DNA of 49,599 bases from the NCBI GenBank assembly GCA_944348085.1, contig CALVMU010000009.1:1-49599 (forward strand). The letters run 5' to 3'. Both the position numbers and the translations under genes were made by a program. The notes under the pieces are model-generated. The model was not told where the DNA came from, ran no database searches, and saw only the letters and a list, made by a program, of their open reading frames with translations. This document shows, piece by piece, positions 32,404 to 40,656 of this stretch. Within the stretch, counting starts at the first letter, position 1; every line of letters begins with the position of its first letter. The DNA comes from an uncultured Clostridia bacterium (lineage in GTDB: Bacteria > Bacillota > Clostridia > Christensenellales > UBA1242).

Positions 32404-34800
32404 ATGTTTATTTCAATGTTGGCCGATATTGACAGTGCTATCACATCTTTCTTTACTCAACTTACTGCAGCAATTGGCTTTGGAGGATATCTTGGCATTG
32501 CTCTTGGCGTTGAAGTGTTTTTCATTTTGCTGTTTCTTTTGAAATCTGCCTTTTCTTATGAGGCAAGACTTAAAAGAAGCCTTGTCAAATACAACAACTG
32601 GTTGTTCAAAAACAAAAAACTTGACAAGGGCAACATAAAAGAATTCAGCAATCTTGTCAAAAAAGGCACCAAGCGAGTTGTCTATTATTGGCAACAATTT
32701 ATTCTGTTCCGTGAAGGTGGGCCAACAAACTATTTGTCAGAAGAAAACTTGATTGAAAAGCCACTCAAAACAAGCAGCTGGGCAAGCAATATCAAAAATT
32801 TGGTTTTGCTCACTTCTGCTTGGGCAGTTGTTTGCCTTTTGTTTGGTTTTGCCTCTCAAGCAGGCAGGGCTTTCTCGCTTAACCTTTTTGCCATCGCATT
32901 TGTTATTCCTGTGCTTGTGCTTGTTTTGGGCGTGCTTGTTGTGATTATTCTTAAAGCAAAAAGAGTTATGAACCTTGACGATATCTATCAAAACTATCAC
33001 ATCTTTGCAAGGTTTATCACAAATGCTAGCGTGGATTTGCCTGAATACATTGACTATGAACTTCTCTTCACTCAAAAGGAAATCACTAGAGGAAATCCTC
33101 AACTTAGAGAGTTTTATGAGGCTAAGGCAAGAAAAGCCAAAGAAGAATTTGAAAAAGCAAAACAAAAAGAAACTGAATATGTTGAATACAACTTTGAAAA
33201 GGCTGGCGTTGACGGTGCGCTTGTTTTAGAGCGAGCTATGAAGGAAAGTGAAGACTATATCAACAAAAAACAAAACATTCTTTCAAAGATTGCCGACATT
33301 GAAGCTCAGAAAGAAGCGTTAAAACGAAACTATGAAAACAAGCAAAAAGATTTGCAGAAAAAAATTCAGTCTATGAAAGAAAGCATTGCAAAGCTTCTTC
33401 AACAACAAGAGGCAACAACAAACCGTATGGAAGTGACTTTCTTGAAGACAAGACAAGACCAAGACAGAGCAAAACAAGAGCAGTTCCAATCTGAATATGA
33501 CCAAGAAGAAACACAATTTGCAATTTCAAATGACGAACTTAACAAACAACTTCAAGAGCTTCATGCTCAACTTGACGAGTCTAAGATTGATGTTGAACAA
33601 GCAATGCTTGCAGAATATCAAGCCTTCTACGAAAAAGTTTTGAAGGTTTCAATGAATCGAGCTGAGAAGAAAGTTAAAAATGAAGTTATTGACCTTCGCA
33701 GTAAGGTTGCAGAAAGCGACAATCAACTTATGGTTGTTCAAACTCAACTTAAAAGATTGGTTGACGAAAACGCGGTTTTGCGTGATGCGCTTGAAAAAGA
33801 AGGAAAAGAGGTTGCTCCAGAAACTTTGCCAGGAAAATATGATGAAAACGGCAACTATGTTTATGAAGACGGCTCTTACCATGATCCAAATGGCTTGTAT
33901 CACGACAAAAACGGTGTTGTTTATGACATAAACGGAAACATCATTGAACAGGAAAAACAAAAGACAGAGAAAGAAATTTTGGATGACCAATTTGGAAACT
34001 TTGAGCTTCCTGACAATGAAAACCCAGAAGATAAAGCAGAAATTGAAAAGGCAATTGCAGAGCAGTTTGGTGCTCCAATCAGCGATGATACAGCTCAACC
34101 TGAAGAAAAGGCAGTTGAGGTAAAAGAAGAAAAACCAGAAGAGACAAAAGAAACTTCAAACGAGGCAAGTGAGGCTCAAGCAGAAGGGACTCCAGCTGTG
34201 ACAAGCGAGACTTTGGCAGAAGAAAAACCTGCCAAGAAGAGAGGCAGGCCTCGCAAACCAGTTTCAGAAAACCCTGAGCCAAAAGAAGCAAAGAAACGCG
34301 GAAGACCAAGAAAAGAGGTCAAAGAGGCTCAAGCAGAAGAGGCAAAAATCGAAGAAAAACCAGCGAAAAAACGCAGTCCTTACAAAAAGACCGCTGGCAG
34401 AAAACCAAGCACGACCAAGAAAGCTAGCACAACTGCAAAAACAAGTGCAAAAACTGGTGCGTCAAAATCTTCAACCAAAAAAGCGACCACAGAAAAGAAG
34501 GCTCCTGCAAAAACAAAATCTCCAACCTTGGCGCAAATCAGCAAGTTGATTTCAGAAGAAGAGGAAAAGCTCAGCAAAATGAAAGCGTTTATCAATTCTG
34601 AAATTGATGATGTTGTCAATGGTGAAAACACTGAGGCTATCGACAAGGAAAAAGACGAAATCATGAAAACCGTTGAAAACTTGAAAGAAAAAGCCGAAAA
34701 TGTTAAACAAACTGACAAGTCAGAGACAGAGCTTGCAAACATCAACAAACGCCTTGAAGAACTGATTAAAGAGATTTCTGATTTAAACAACAAAAAATAA
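32404..34800 (+). CDS. Membrane-anchored coiled-coil protein with AT-hooks and H1-like tail
   Basis: The 798-residue protein has three membrane spans (about 30-50, 132-151 and 160-184), a long Glu/Lys/Gln coiled coil (about 225-475), a short repeat block YDENGNYVYEDGSYHDPNG (from about 478), an acidic linker, two AT-hook motifs KKRGRPRK (about 609-618 and 629-637) and a histone-H1-like Lys/Ala/Thr/Ser tail (about 650-705), then a final helix pair. AT-hooks bind the minor groove of AT-rich DNA, so the C-terminal part should be cytoplasmic and could tether the nucleoid to the membrane. This is inference; the whole architecture is not one I recognise. The start ATG 32404 follows AAGGAG. It is a single-gene transcription unit. 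Confidence 0.8.
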   Translation: MFISMLADIDSAITSFFTQLTAAIGFGGYLGIALGVEVFFILLFLLKSAFSYEARLKRSLVKYNNWLFKNKKLDKGNIKEFSNLVKKGTKRVVYYWQQFILFREGGPTNYLSEENLIEKPLKTSSWASNIKNLVLLTSAWAVVCLLFGFASQAGRAFSLNLFAIAFVIPVLVLVLGVLVVIILKAKRVMNLDDIYQNYHIFARFITNASVDLPEYIDYELLFTQKEITRGNPQLREFYEAKARKAKEEFEKAKQKETEYVEYNFEKAGVDGALVLERAMKESEDYINKKQNILSKIADIEAQKEALKRNYENKQKDLQKKIQSMKESIAKLLQQQEATTNRMEVTFLKTRQDQDRAKQEQFQSEYDQEETQFAISNDELNKQLQELHAQLDESKIDVEQAMLAEYQAFYEKVLKVSMNRAEKKVKNEVIDLRSKVAESDNQLMVVQTQLKRLVDENAVLRDALEKEGKEVAPETLPGKYDENGNYVYEDGSYHDPNGLYHDKNGVVYDINGNIIEQEKQKTEKEILDDQFGNFELPDNENPEDKAEIEKAIAEQFGAPISDDTAQPEEKAVEVKEEKPEETKETSNEASEAQAEGTPAVTSETLAEEKPAKKRGRPRKPVSENPEPKEAKKRGRPRKEVKEAQAEEAKIEEKPAKKRSPYKKTAGRKPSTTKKASTTAKTSAKTGASKSSTKKATTEKKAPAKTKSPTLAQISKLISEEEEKLSKMKAFINSEIDDVVNGENTEAIDKEKDEIMKTVENLKEKAENVKQTDKSETELANINKRLEELIKEISDLNNKK

Positions 34801-34804
34801 AAAG

Positions 34805-34838
34805 AAAAGAACTTTCTGGCAAAAGAAAGTTCTTTTTT
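34805..34838 (+). terminator. Rho-independent terminator
   Basis: A 12-bp stem AAAAGAACTTTC / GAAAGTTCTTTT with an 8-base loop and U tract follows the AT-hook protein gene. Confidence 0.9.
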
Positions 34839-34918
34839 ACCGAAAGAGAGTAAAACCAAAATATTGTTAAAAATTTTGGCAATATATTATATTTTATTTA
34901 AAAATAATTACATACCAC

Positions 34919-34947
34919 TTGAAAAAATCATTTTAGTATGCTAAAAT
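34919..34947 (+). promoter_or_regulatory. typA operon promoter
   Basis: -35 TTGAAA (34919-34924), 17-base spacer ending TG-C and -10 TAAAAT (34942-34947). The leader before typA is about 40 bases. Confidence 0.8.
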
Positions 34948-34992
34948 TATATAGTTTTAGAGGGATAGGCTTAGTTAAAAGGACAGATATTT

Positions 34993-36825
34993 ATGATAAA
35001 CGAAAAGATAAGAAACATTGCAATTATTGCGCATGTTGACCACGGCAAAACTTCACTTGTCGATGCTCTTTTAAAGCAAGGCATGGTTTTTAGAGACAAC
35101 CAAGCTGTGGAAGATCGCGTTATGGACTCAAATGCACTTGAGCGTGAAAGAGGAATCACAATTCTTTCAAAAAACTGCTCATGTGTTTTTAATGGCGTTA
35201 AAATCAACATCATCGACACTCCTGGACACGCTGACTTTGGCGGAGAAGTGGAGCGCGTTCTTAAAATGGTTGATGGCGTTTTGCTTGTTGTTGACGCTTT
35301 TGAAGGACCTATGCCTCAAACTCGTTTTGTGCTTGAAAGGGCGCTTGCTCTCAAGCTTAAGGTTGTTGTGGTTGTAAATAAGTGCGACAGACCTGACGCT
35401 CGCGTGAGCGAAGTTGTTGATGAAGTGCTTGAACTTCTTATTGACCTTGATGCAGACGATGAGCAACTTGACAGCCCATTTGTTTTTGCATCAGCAAGAA
35501 ATGGTGTTTCTTCACTTGACCCAGAAAAAGCTGGTGAAGATATGACTCCACTTTTTGAAACAATTTTGAAACATATTCCAGCGCCAAGCGGTGACGAAAA
35601 TGGCGCAACCCAAATGCTTATCTCATCAGCAGAGCATAACGACTATGTCGGCAAACTTGCTGTTGGCAAACTCAGCAGAGGCTCGCTTGCCGTTGGACAG
35701 AGCGTGGTGCTTTGCAACTATCATGACGAAAAGAAAATGGTCAGAAGCAAGGTTGTCAGCTTGTTTGTTTTTGAAGGCCTTAAAAAAGTGCCTGTTCAAA
35801 AAGTTGAAATTGGTGAAATTGCTTGCGTTGCTGGTCTTGAAGATGTTCAGATTGGTGATACAATTTGTGACCCAAACAGCGTAGAGCCAATTGAATTTGT
35901 CAAGATTGCAGAGCCTTCAGTTGAAATGACATTTATGGTCAACGACAGCCCATTCGCTGGCAAAGAAGGCAAATTTGTCACCTCAAGACATATTCGAGAC
36001 AGACTTTACAAAGAGGCTGTCAAAGATTTGTCGCTTAGAGTGACTGACGGCGAAACAGCAGAGCGCTTCAAAGTTTGTGGTCGAGGTGAAATGCACCTTT
36101 CTATTCTTATCGAAAATATGAGGCGTGACGGCTATGAGTTTCAAGTTTCAATGCCAAAAGTTTTGATTAAAACCATTGACGGCGTCAAGTGTGAGCCAGT
36201 TGACAGGCTGTTCTTGGATGTTCCAGAAGATTGCACTGGCATCGTGATGCAAAAGATGGGCGTTCGTAAGGGTGAACTTGTTGGCATGACACCACATGGC
36301 AAACGAATGAAAATGGAATTTACAATCCCTTCTCGTGGACTTTTTGGCTTTAAGAGCGAACTTCTTACCGACACTCGAGGCGAAGGCATCATCAATTCAA
36401 TTTTCTTTGAGTATCAACCTTGGAAGGGCGAGATAAAACGAAGAGAATATGGCTCTCTTATTGCGCATGAAACTGGCGAGGCTGTTGTTTATGGCTTGTT
36501 CAATGCGCAGGAGCGAGGCGATTTGTTTATTGGACCTGGCACACCAGTTTATGCTGGCATGGTTGTTGGACAAAACCCAAAAGGCGACGACATTGTGGTC
36601 AATGTCTGCAAAAAGAAACATCTTTCAAACTGCAGAGCGTCTGGCTCAGATGATGCGCTCAGACTTACTCCACCAAGAAAGATGTCGCTTGAAGATGCTA
36701 TTGAATTTTTGGCTGACGACGAGATTTTGGAAGTCACACCAAAAAGCATGAGAATCAGAAAAATCATTCTTGACCACAATATGCGACTTCGTGAAAAAGG
36801 CAAAATTTTGAGAGGGGAAATTTAA
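34993..36825 (+). CDS. typA: Ribosome-associated GTPase TypA/BipA
   Basis: The 610-residue translational GTPase is of the EF-G/LepA class and is known to bind the ribosome and help 50S assembly and stress adaptation. G-motifs: IIAHVDHGKTSLVDALL (G1), RGITI (G2), DTPGHADFGGEVERV (G3) and NKCD (G4). The domain II, III, V and TypA-specific C-terminal regions follow at the normal length. AAAGGAC lies about ten bases before ATG 34993. It is first in a run with a small membrane protein and dnaB; the next start codon overlaps its stop. Confidence 0.96.
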   Translation: MINEKIRNIAIIAHVDHGKTSLVDALLKQGMVFRDNQAVEDRVMDSNALERERGITILSKNCSCVFNGVKINIIDTPGHADFGGEVERVLKMVDGVLLVVDAFEGPMPQTRFVLERALALKLKVVVVVNKCDRPDARVSEVVDEVLELLIDLDADDEQLDSPFVFASARNGVSSLDPEKAGEDMTPLFETILKHIPAPSGDENGATQMLISSAEHNDYVGKLAVGKLSRGSLAVGQSVVLCNYHDEKKMVRSKVVSLFVFEGLKKVPVQKVEIGEIACVAGLEDVQIGDTICDPNSVEPIEFVKIAEPSVEMTFMVNDSPFAGKEGKFVTSRHIRDRLYKEAVKDLSLRVTDGETAERFKVCGRGEMHLSILIENMRRDGYEFQVSMPKVLIKTIDGVKCEPVDRLFLDVPEDCTGIVMQKMGVRKGELVGMTPHGKRMKMEFTIPSRGLFGFKSELLTDTRGEGIINSIFFEYQPWKGEIKRREYGSLIAHETGEAVVYGLFNAQERGDLFIGPGTPVYAGMVVGQNPKGDDIVVNVCKKKHLSNCRASGSDDALRLTPPRKMSLEDAIEFLADDEILEVTPKSMRIRKIILDHNMRLREKGKILRGEI

Positions 36826-37088
36826 TGAAACCAGAAGAGAGCAGAGATTTAAGAAAAAATTCAAAAAGGTTGATGTGGTTTTTGCTGTGCATCTTCCTCT
36901 TTGATGCAGTCATAGTTTTCACACTTATAAACTATGCTGGTCTTTCACCTGTGCTGTCTGGATTTATTATTATTGTGATAACTGCTGTTGTATATTTGTG
37001 TTTTTGGCTTATTTGTGCTAAAATAGACAAAAAGAACAAGATAAAACAGGAAAAGGAAAGTTACAAAGACCCTTTCACAAAAAAATAG
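36825..37088 (+). CDS. Small two-span membrane protein
   Basis: The 87-residue product has a basic N-terminus, two membrane spans (about 16-36 and 44-65) and a highly charged Lys-rich cytoplasmic tail. The ATG shares one base with the typA stop (TAATG), so translation is probably coupled. It lies between typA and dnaB in the same direction with no terminator on either side. No family recognised. Confidence 0.75.
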   Translation: MKPEESRDLRKNSKRLMWFLLCIFLFDAVIVFTLINYAGLSPVLSGFIIIVITAVVYLCFWLICAKIDKKNKIKQEKESYKDPFTKK

Positions 37089-37119
37089 TTTGACTTTGTT
37101 GAAACTTTAGGAGGACAAA

Positions 37120-38541
37120 ATGGCTAGAGATTATAGAATTCAACCACACAATTTGGAAGCTGAGCAAGCAGTTCTCGGCTGTATTTTGATTGACAATCAA
37201 TCACAGATCGACATCTTGGCCATTATGCATGAGAACGATTTTTATTCTGAAGCTCACTCTCAGATTTACAAAGCGATGAACAAAGTCTATCAAAAGTCAA
37301 TACCAGTTGACTTCGTCACTTTGACTGATCAACTTGAAAAAGATGGCATGCTTGAAAAGGTTGGCGGAATTGACTATATCATGACGCTTACAAATGTTGT
37401 TCCATCAGCTGCAAACTTTAAGTATTACTGCGACATTGTCAAATCAGACTCAATAAGACGAAAGCTTATTCGCTCAGGTCAAGACATCATTGAAGATGCC
37501 TTTGACAATTCTGACAAAGACAAATCTCTTCAATTTGCTGAGCAGATCATTTTTGACATTGCTGAAAAAGAGGGACGCTCAAGCCTTGAACATGTTGGAA
37601 GAGGTGACGGCCCAGTCAAAAAAGTTATCGATAAGTTTGGCGAAATTGCAAAAGACCCAACCGTTTTGAAAGGTATTCCGACAGGCTATACCGATTTTGA
37701 CAAAATCACAAATGGTCTTCAAAACAGCGACCTTATTCTCTTGGCTGCAAGACCAGGTGTTGGTAAAACTTCATTTTCTATGAATATCTTGGTGCATGCT
37801 GCCACAGAGCTCAACAAAAAATGTGCAATCTTCTCGCTTGAAATGAGCAAAGAACAGCTTATGCAAAGGGCGATTTGCTCACTTGCAAAAGTTGATATGG
37901 GCAAAGCACTCAAAGGCGAAATGGACGCAGAAGAGTGGAAGCGCATTTGGGCTGCAAGCAAAAAGCTTGAACAGAGCGGACTTTACATTGACGACAGCTC
38001 AATGACAACTCCAGCTGACCTTCTGTCAAAATGCAGACGACTTAAGATGCAAGACGGACTTGATCTTATCATGGTCGACTATATCCAGCTTATGAATTCT
38101 GGAAAGAAAGCGGACAACCGTCAACTTGAAGTCAGCGACATTTCAAGAACGCTTAAGATTGCTGCAAAAGAGCTTAATGTTCCAATCATCGTGCTTTCTC
38201 AGCTTTCGCGTGCTGTTGAAAGCAGACAAGACCATAGACCACTGCTGTCTGACCTTAGAGACTCTGGTGCGATTGAACAGGACGCCGACATTGTGCTGTT
38301 TATCTACAATCCTGAAAAATACAACGATCCAACTGATGATGAACCAGGAACGGTTGAACTTATTGTTGCAAAACACAGAAATGGTGGCACTGGAACTGTC
38401 AAATTGCGCTGGATAGGACAATACACAACCTTTGTCAACTTGCAAGACAAGGTTGCTGTGCAAAAAACGGCAAAAACGACTCCAAGCCAAATTGAAGAAG
38501 CGCCAGTTGAAAACATAGATGTTGATGTGTTTGATGATTAA
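37120..38541 (+). CDS. dnaB: Replicative DNA helicase DnaB
   Basis: The 473-residue hexameric helicase unwinds the replication fork (called DnaC in Bacillus). The N-terminal domain begins HNLEAEQAVLGCILIDN. The RecA-like motor has Walker A AARPGVGKTSFSMNI, Walker B LIMVDYIQLM and the arginine-finger region SQLSRAVESRQDHRPLLSDL. Length is normal. Ribosome site AGGAGG about seven bases before ATG 37120. The C-terminal tail (about 450-473) is acidic. It is followed 12 bases later by an extracytoplasmic protein gene, an unusual operon partner. Confidence 0.97.
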   Translation: MARDYRIQPHNLEAEQAVLGCILIDNQSQIDILAIMHENDFYSEAHSQIYKAMNKVYQKSIPVDFVTLTDQLEKDGMLEKVGGIDYIMTLTNVVPSAANFKYYCDIVKSDSIRRKLIRSGQDIIEDAFDNSDKDKSLQFAEQIIFDIAEKEGRSSLEHVGRGDGPVKKVIDKFGEIAKDPTVLKGIPTGYTDFDKITNGLQNSDLILLAARPGVGKTSFSMNILVHAATELNKKCAIFSLEMSKEQLMQRAICSLAKVDMGKALKGEMDAEEWKRIWAASKKLEQSGLYIDDSSMTTPADLLSKCRRLKMQDGLDLIMVDYIQLMNSGKKADNRQLEVSDISRTLKIAAKELNVPIIVLSQLSRAVESRQDHRPLLSDLRDSGAIEQDADIVLFIYNPEKYNDPTDDEPGTVELIVAKHRNGGTGTVKLRWIGQYTTFVNLQDKVAVQKTAKTTPSQIEEAPVENIDVDVFDD

Positions 38542-38553
38542 GAGGAGGAATAG

Positions 38554-39516
38554 ATGGCAGAAGAAAAAAAGTTTAACAAAAAATGGCTTATTGTGATTGC
38601 AATTTTGGTTTTGATTGTCATTATTGTGGTGACCGTCATTTTGTGCTTACCAGGCAATCCAGCCAGTGCGGTTGTTGCGCTTAAAAATGAAAAGAAAAAC
38701 TTTTTGCTTAAAGATAGTAATTCAAAAGGGCAATATATATATTTTGAGCTTGTCGTTCTTGGCAGTGACGCAAGTGTTTATACAGCAGAGCTTGTTGACA
38801 TTGAAAGCATTTTGTCAAACATTGAAGTTATTGTAGATAAATATGCAGATTATTCAGTTTATTTTGAAGAAAATGAATATTTCTACAACAATTATCATCC
38901 AGTTACAAACTCGCTTAACAATCTTGGAACTTACAAAAACAACATTTTAAATGAGCTTCAATATGTTCAAGATGAGCTTGACTCAGCTTCAAGCGACTTC
39001 TTGAGAGAAGCTGTGATTTCAGTTCGCTCAAACTTTGCCGAGATGCTTTCAAACTTTGAAACAGCTTTCAGTTCATTAAACAATATCTTTGCAGAAAGTT
39101 ATTTCGGCTTTGAAAACAACCTTAGCACGCAACTTGCTTTGAGCGCGGCAACAGATTATGTTTCTGTGCTTTCTGACAAGTTTGACGAGCTTGTTCAATC
39201 GGATACAACCGGCAGTGCACTTGCTGACTATAATTATTCTGCTGGAGCCGTGGTTGATGCTTTCGACAATTTTATTACAGAATTTAACGACTCTTATCAA
39301 TCAGATTTTAAAAACTATTATTTTAACTCTAGCATTTCTTCTAAATACCAATCTATAAACAACTTCTATCAGCTTTATTCTCAAACAAATTTTAAGCCTG
39401 TTATTGCTTCTGCCTCTGGCACTGACTCTTCAGTCACTTTCACAATGACTTTTGAAGGCGTTGAAGATGGCGCAGGCGTGTATAACCAGCTTAAAAGCTT
39501 TTTAGGAGGTAGATAA
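38554..39516 (+). CDS. Membrane-anchored extracytoplasmic helical protein, unknown
   Basis: The 320-residue product has a charged start (MAEEKKFNKK), one N-terminal membrane span (about 11-33) and a roughly 285-residue outside part that is mostly helical and rich in Ser, Asn, Phe and Tyr; the last 30 residues look beta-like. It has no enzyme motif. A GAGGAGG ribosome site lies between the dnaB stop and ATG 38554. Its stop overlaps the start of the next gene (TAATG), so the pair is likely made in equal amounts and may work together at the cell surface. Confidence 0.75.
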   Translation: MAEEKKFNKKWLIVIAILVLIVIIVVTVILCLPGNPASAVVALKNEKKNFLLKDSNSKGQYIYFELVVLGSDASVYTAELVDIESILSNIEVIVDKYADYSVYFEENEYFYNNYHPVTNSLNNLGTYKNNILNELQYVQDELDSASSDFLREAVISVRSNFAEMLSNFETAFSSLNNIFAESYFGFENNLSTQLALSAATDYVSVLSDKFDELVQSDTTGSALADYNYSAGAVVDAFDNFITEFNDSYQSDFKNYYFNSSISSKYQSINNFYQLYSQTNFKPVIASASGTDSSVTFTMTFEGVEDGAGVYNQLKSFLGGR

Positions 39517-40502
39517 TGGTTAAGGCGAGAAAAATTTTATCAGCGTTGGTTGCTTTACTGCTTGTTGCTTGCGCGTTTGTATTATTCGGTTGCTCAGGCA
39601 CAACAACAGCTCAAATTTATCAAAACATACAGGATTTTATCACAAAAACAACAAGCGACACATCATTTATTGATGTAAACAATTCTTTCAAAAACTTTCA
39701 AAAATATAATGACTCTGGAGCGCTTGAAACCTCTGATGAAAACCAACAAAAATTGCTTCAAATTGTGATGGAATATATCAAAACAAATGTTTGGCAATTT
39801 GAAGAATACACCGAAAATCATGACTATGGTGATCTTGAGCAAAAACTTGCTTCATTAAACGATGCTTTTGACGAAGCAAAAGAGCGACATGATGACCTTG
39901 TGACATCAGCTCCAAATTCTTCACAACTTGTCTATAATGGTTTTGCAACATCTTATCAAAGCGCATGCATTGATTTTATCAACAAAGCTTACGATTTTGC
40001 TCTTTCTATGCAAAAAACTTTCGTTAACGATATGAAACTTTTGGATTTTGACTTTGCATCTATCACAGTGGATCAGGCAAATTTCTATCTTGACACAATC
40101 AGACTTTCTCTTGCTGACGATTGCAGACTTTTCTTCCTTGATTCATGCAAAGGCGAGAAGATAGAGCAAGTGGGAGAATCTTCAGCCGTAGCACAGACGC
40201 TTACAAACATTCAAAACATAAGCGATGCGACTGTGACCTATCAAAAAGGCGAGGCTTATGTTGCACTGAGACAGGTTGAGCAAGCTTTGGCAAATGAGAG
40301 AACTCATCTTCAAGAAGCTCTTTCAGCATTCTCTTTCTATGATTATCAAAATATCTATGAAAGAAACATCGACTCATATGCAAACAATCTTGAAAATGCA
40401 GAAATTTATCTTGAAACTATAGACGACTATTTCTATGCGGACAACTCTTTCGCTAACAGCTATATCGGCAAATTCTTTGAAAAAATCGCAACAATTTATT
40501 AA
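39516..40502 (+). CDS. Lipoprotein with helical domain, unknown
   Basis: The 328-residue product has a lipoprotein signal ending V-L-F-G-C (Cys26 lipidated) and a soluble helical outer domain rich in Asp, Asn, Gln and Tyr, with an ordinary hydrophilic C-terminus. Like the preceding protein it has no recognisable catalytic motif. The ATG overlaps the previous stop, with GGAGG just upstream. It is last in the typA-to-here run. The two products have similar length and composition, but I cannot show common ancestry by eye. Confidence 0.8.
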   Translation: MVKARKILSALVALLLVACAFVLFGCSGTTTAQIYQNIQDFITKTTSDTSFIDVNNSFKNFQKYNDSGALETSDENQQKLLQIVMEYIKTNVWQFEEYTENHDYGDLEQKLASLNDAFDEAKERHDDLVTSAPNSSQLVYNGFATSYQSACIDFINKAYDFALSMQKTFVNDMKLLDFDFASITVDQANFYLDTIRLSLADDCRLFFLDSCKGEKIEQVGESSAVAQTLTNIQNISDATVTYQKGEAYVALRQVEQALANERTHLQEALSAFSFYDYQNIYERNIDSYANNLENAEIYLETIDDYFYADNSFANSYIGKFFEKIATIY

Positions 40503-40644
40503 TATTATCGGAAGCCGAACTTGCTTGCAAGGGTGAGGCTGATGTTTATACATACAAAGTGATGAGTGTGCGTTAGCACAAAAATTCGATAGAATTTATT
40601 AAAATTTTATGCTAATAAAATTTTAACATCACATAATTTATAAT
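40503..40644 (+). promoter_or_regulatory. Intergenic with three hairpins and the gltX -10 element
   Basis: No gene is seen. Three small inverted repeats follow one another: TGTGC/GCACA (40567-40580), AAATTC/GAATTT (40582-40597) and AAAATTTTAT/ATAAAATTTT (40601-40624). The last may terminate the dnaB run weakly. A perfect -10 TATAAT (40639-40644) lies 12 bases before the gltX ATG. No T-box and no Glu-rich leader peptide are present. Confidence 0.5.
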
Positions 40645-40656
40645 ATAGGAAATTTT

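Noticed and set aside
34230-34510. Stand-alone histone-like gene
   Set aside because: The AT-hook and H1-like region is continuous in frame with the membrane and coiled-coil protein and has no start signals of its own.
40503-40656. Glu-codon leader peptide or T-box for gltX
   Set aside because: Only a four-codon frame and AT-rich hairpins are present, with no Glu run and no T-box consensus.
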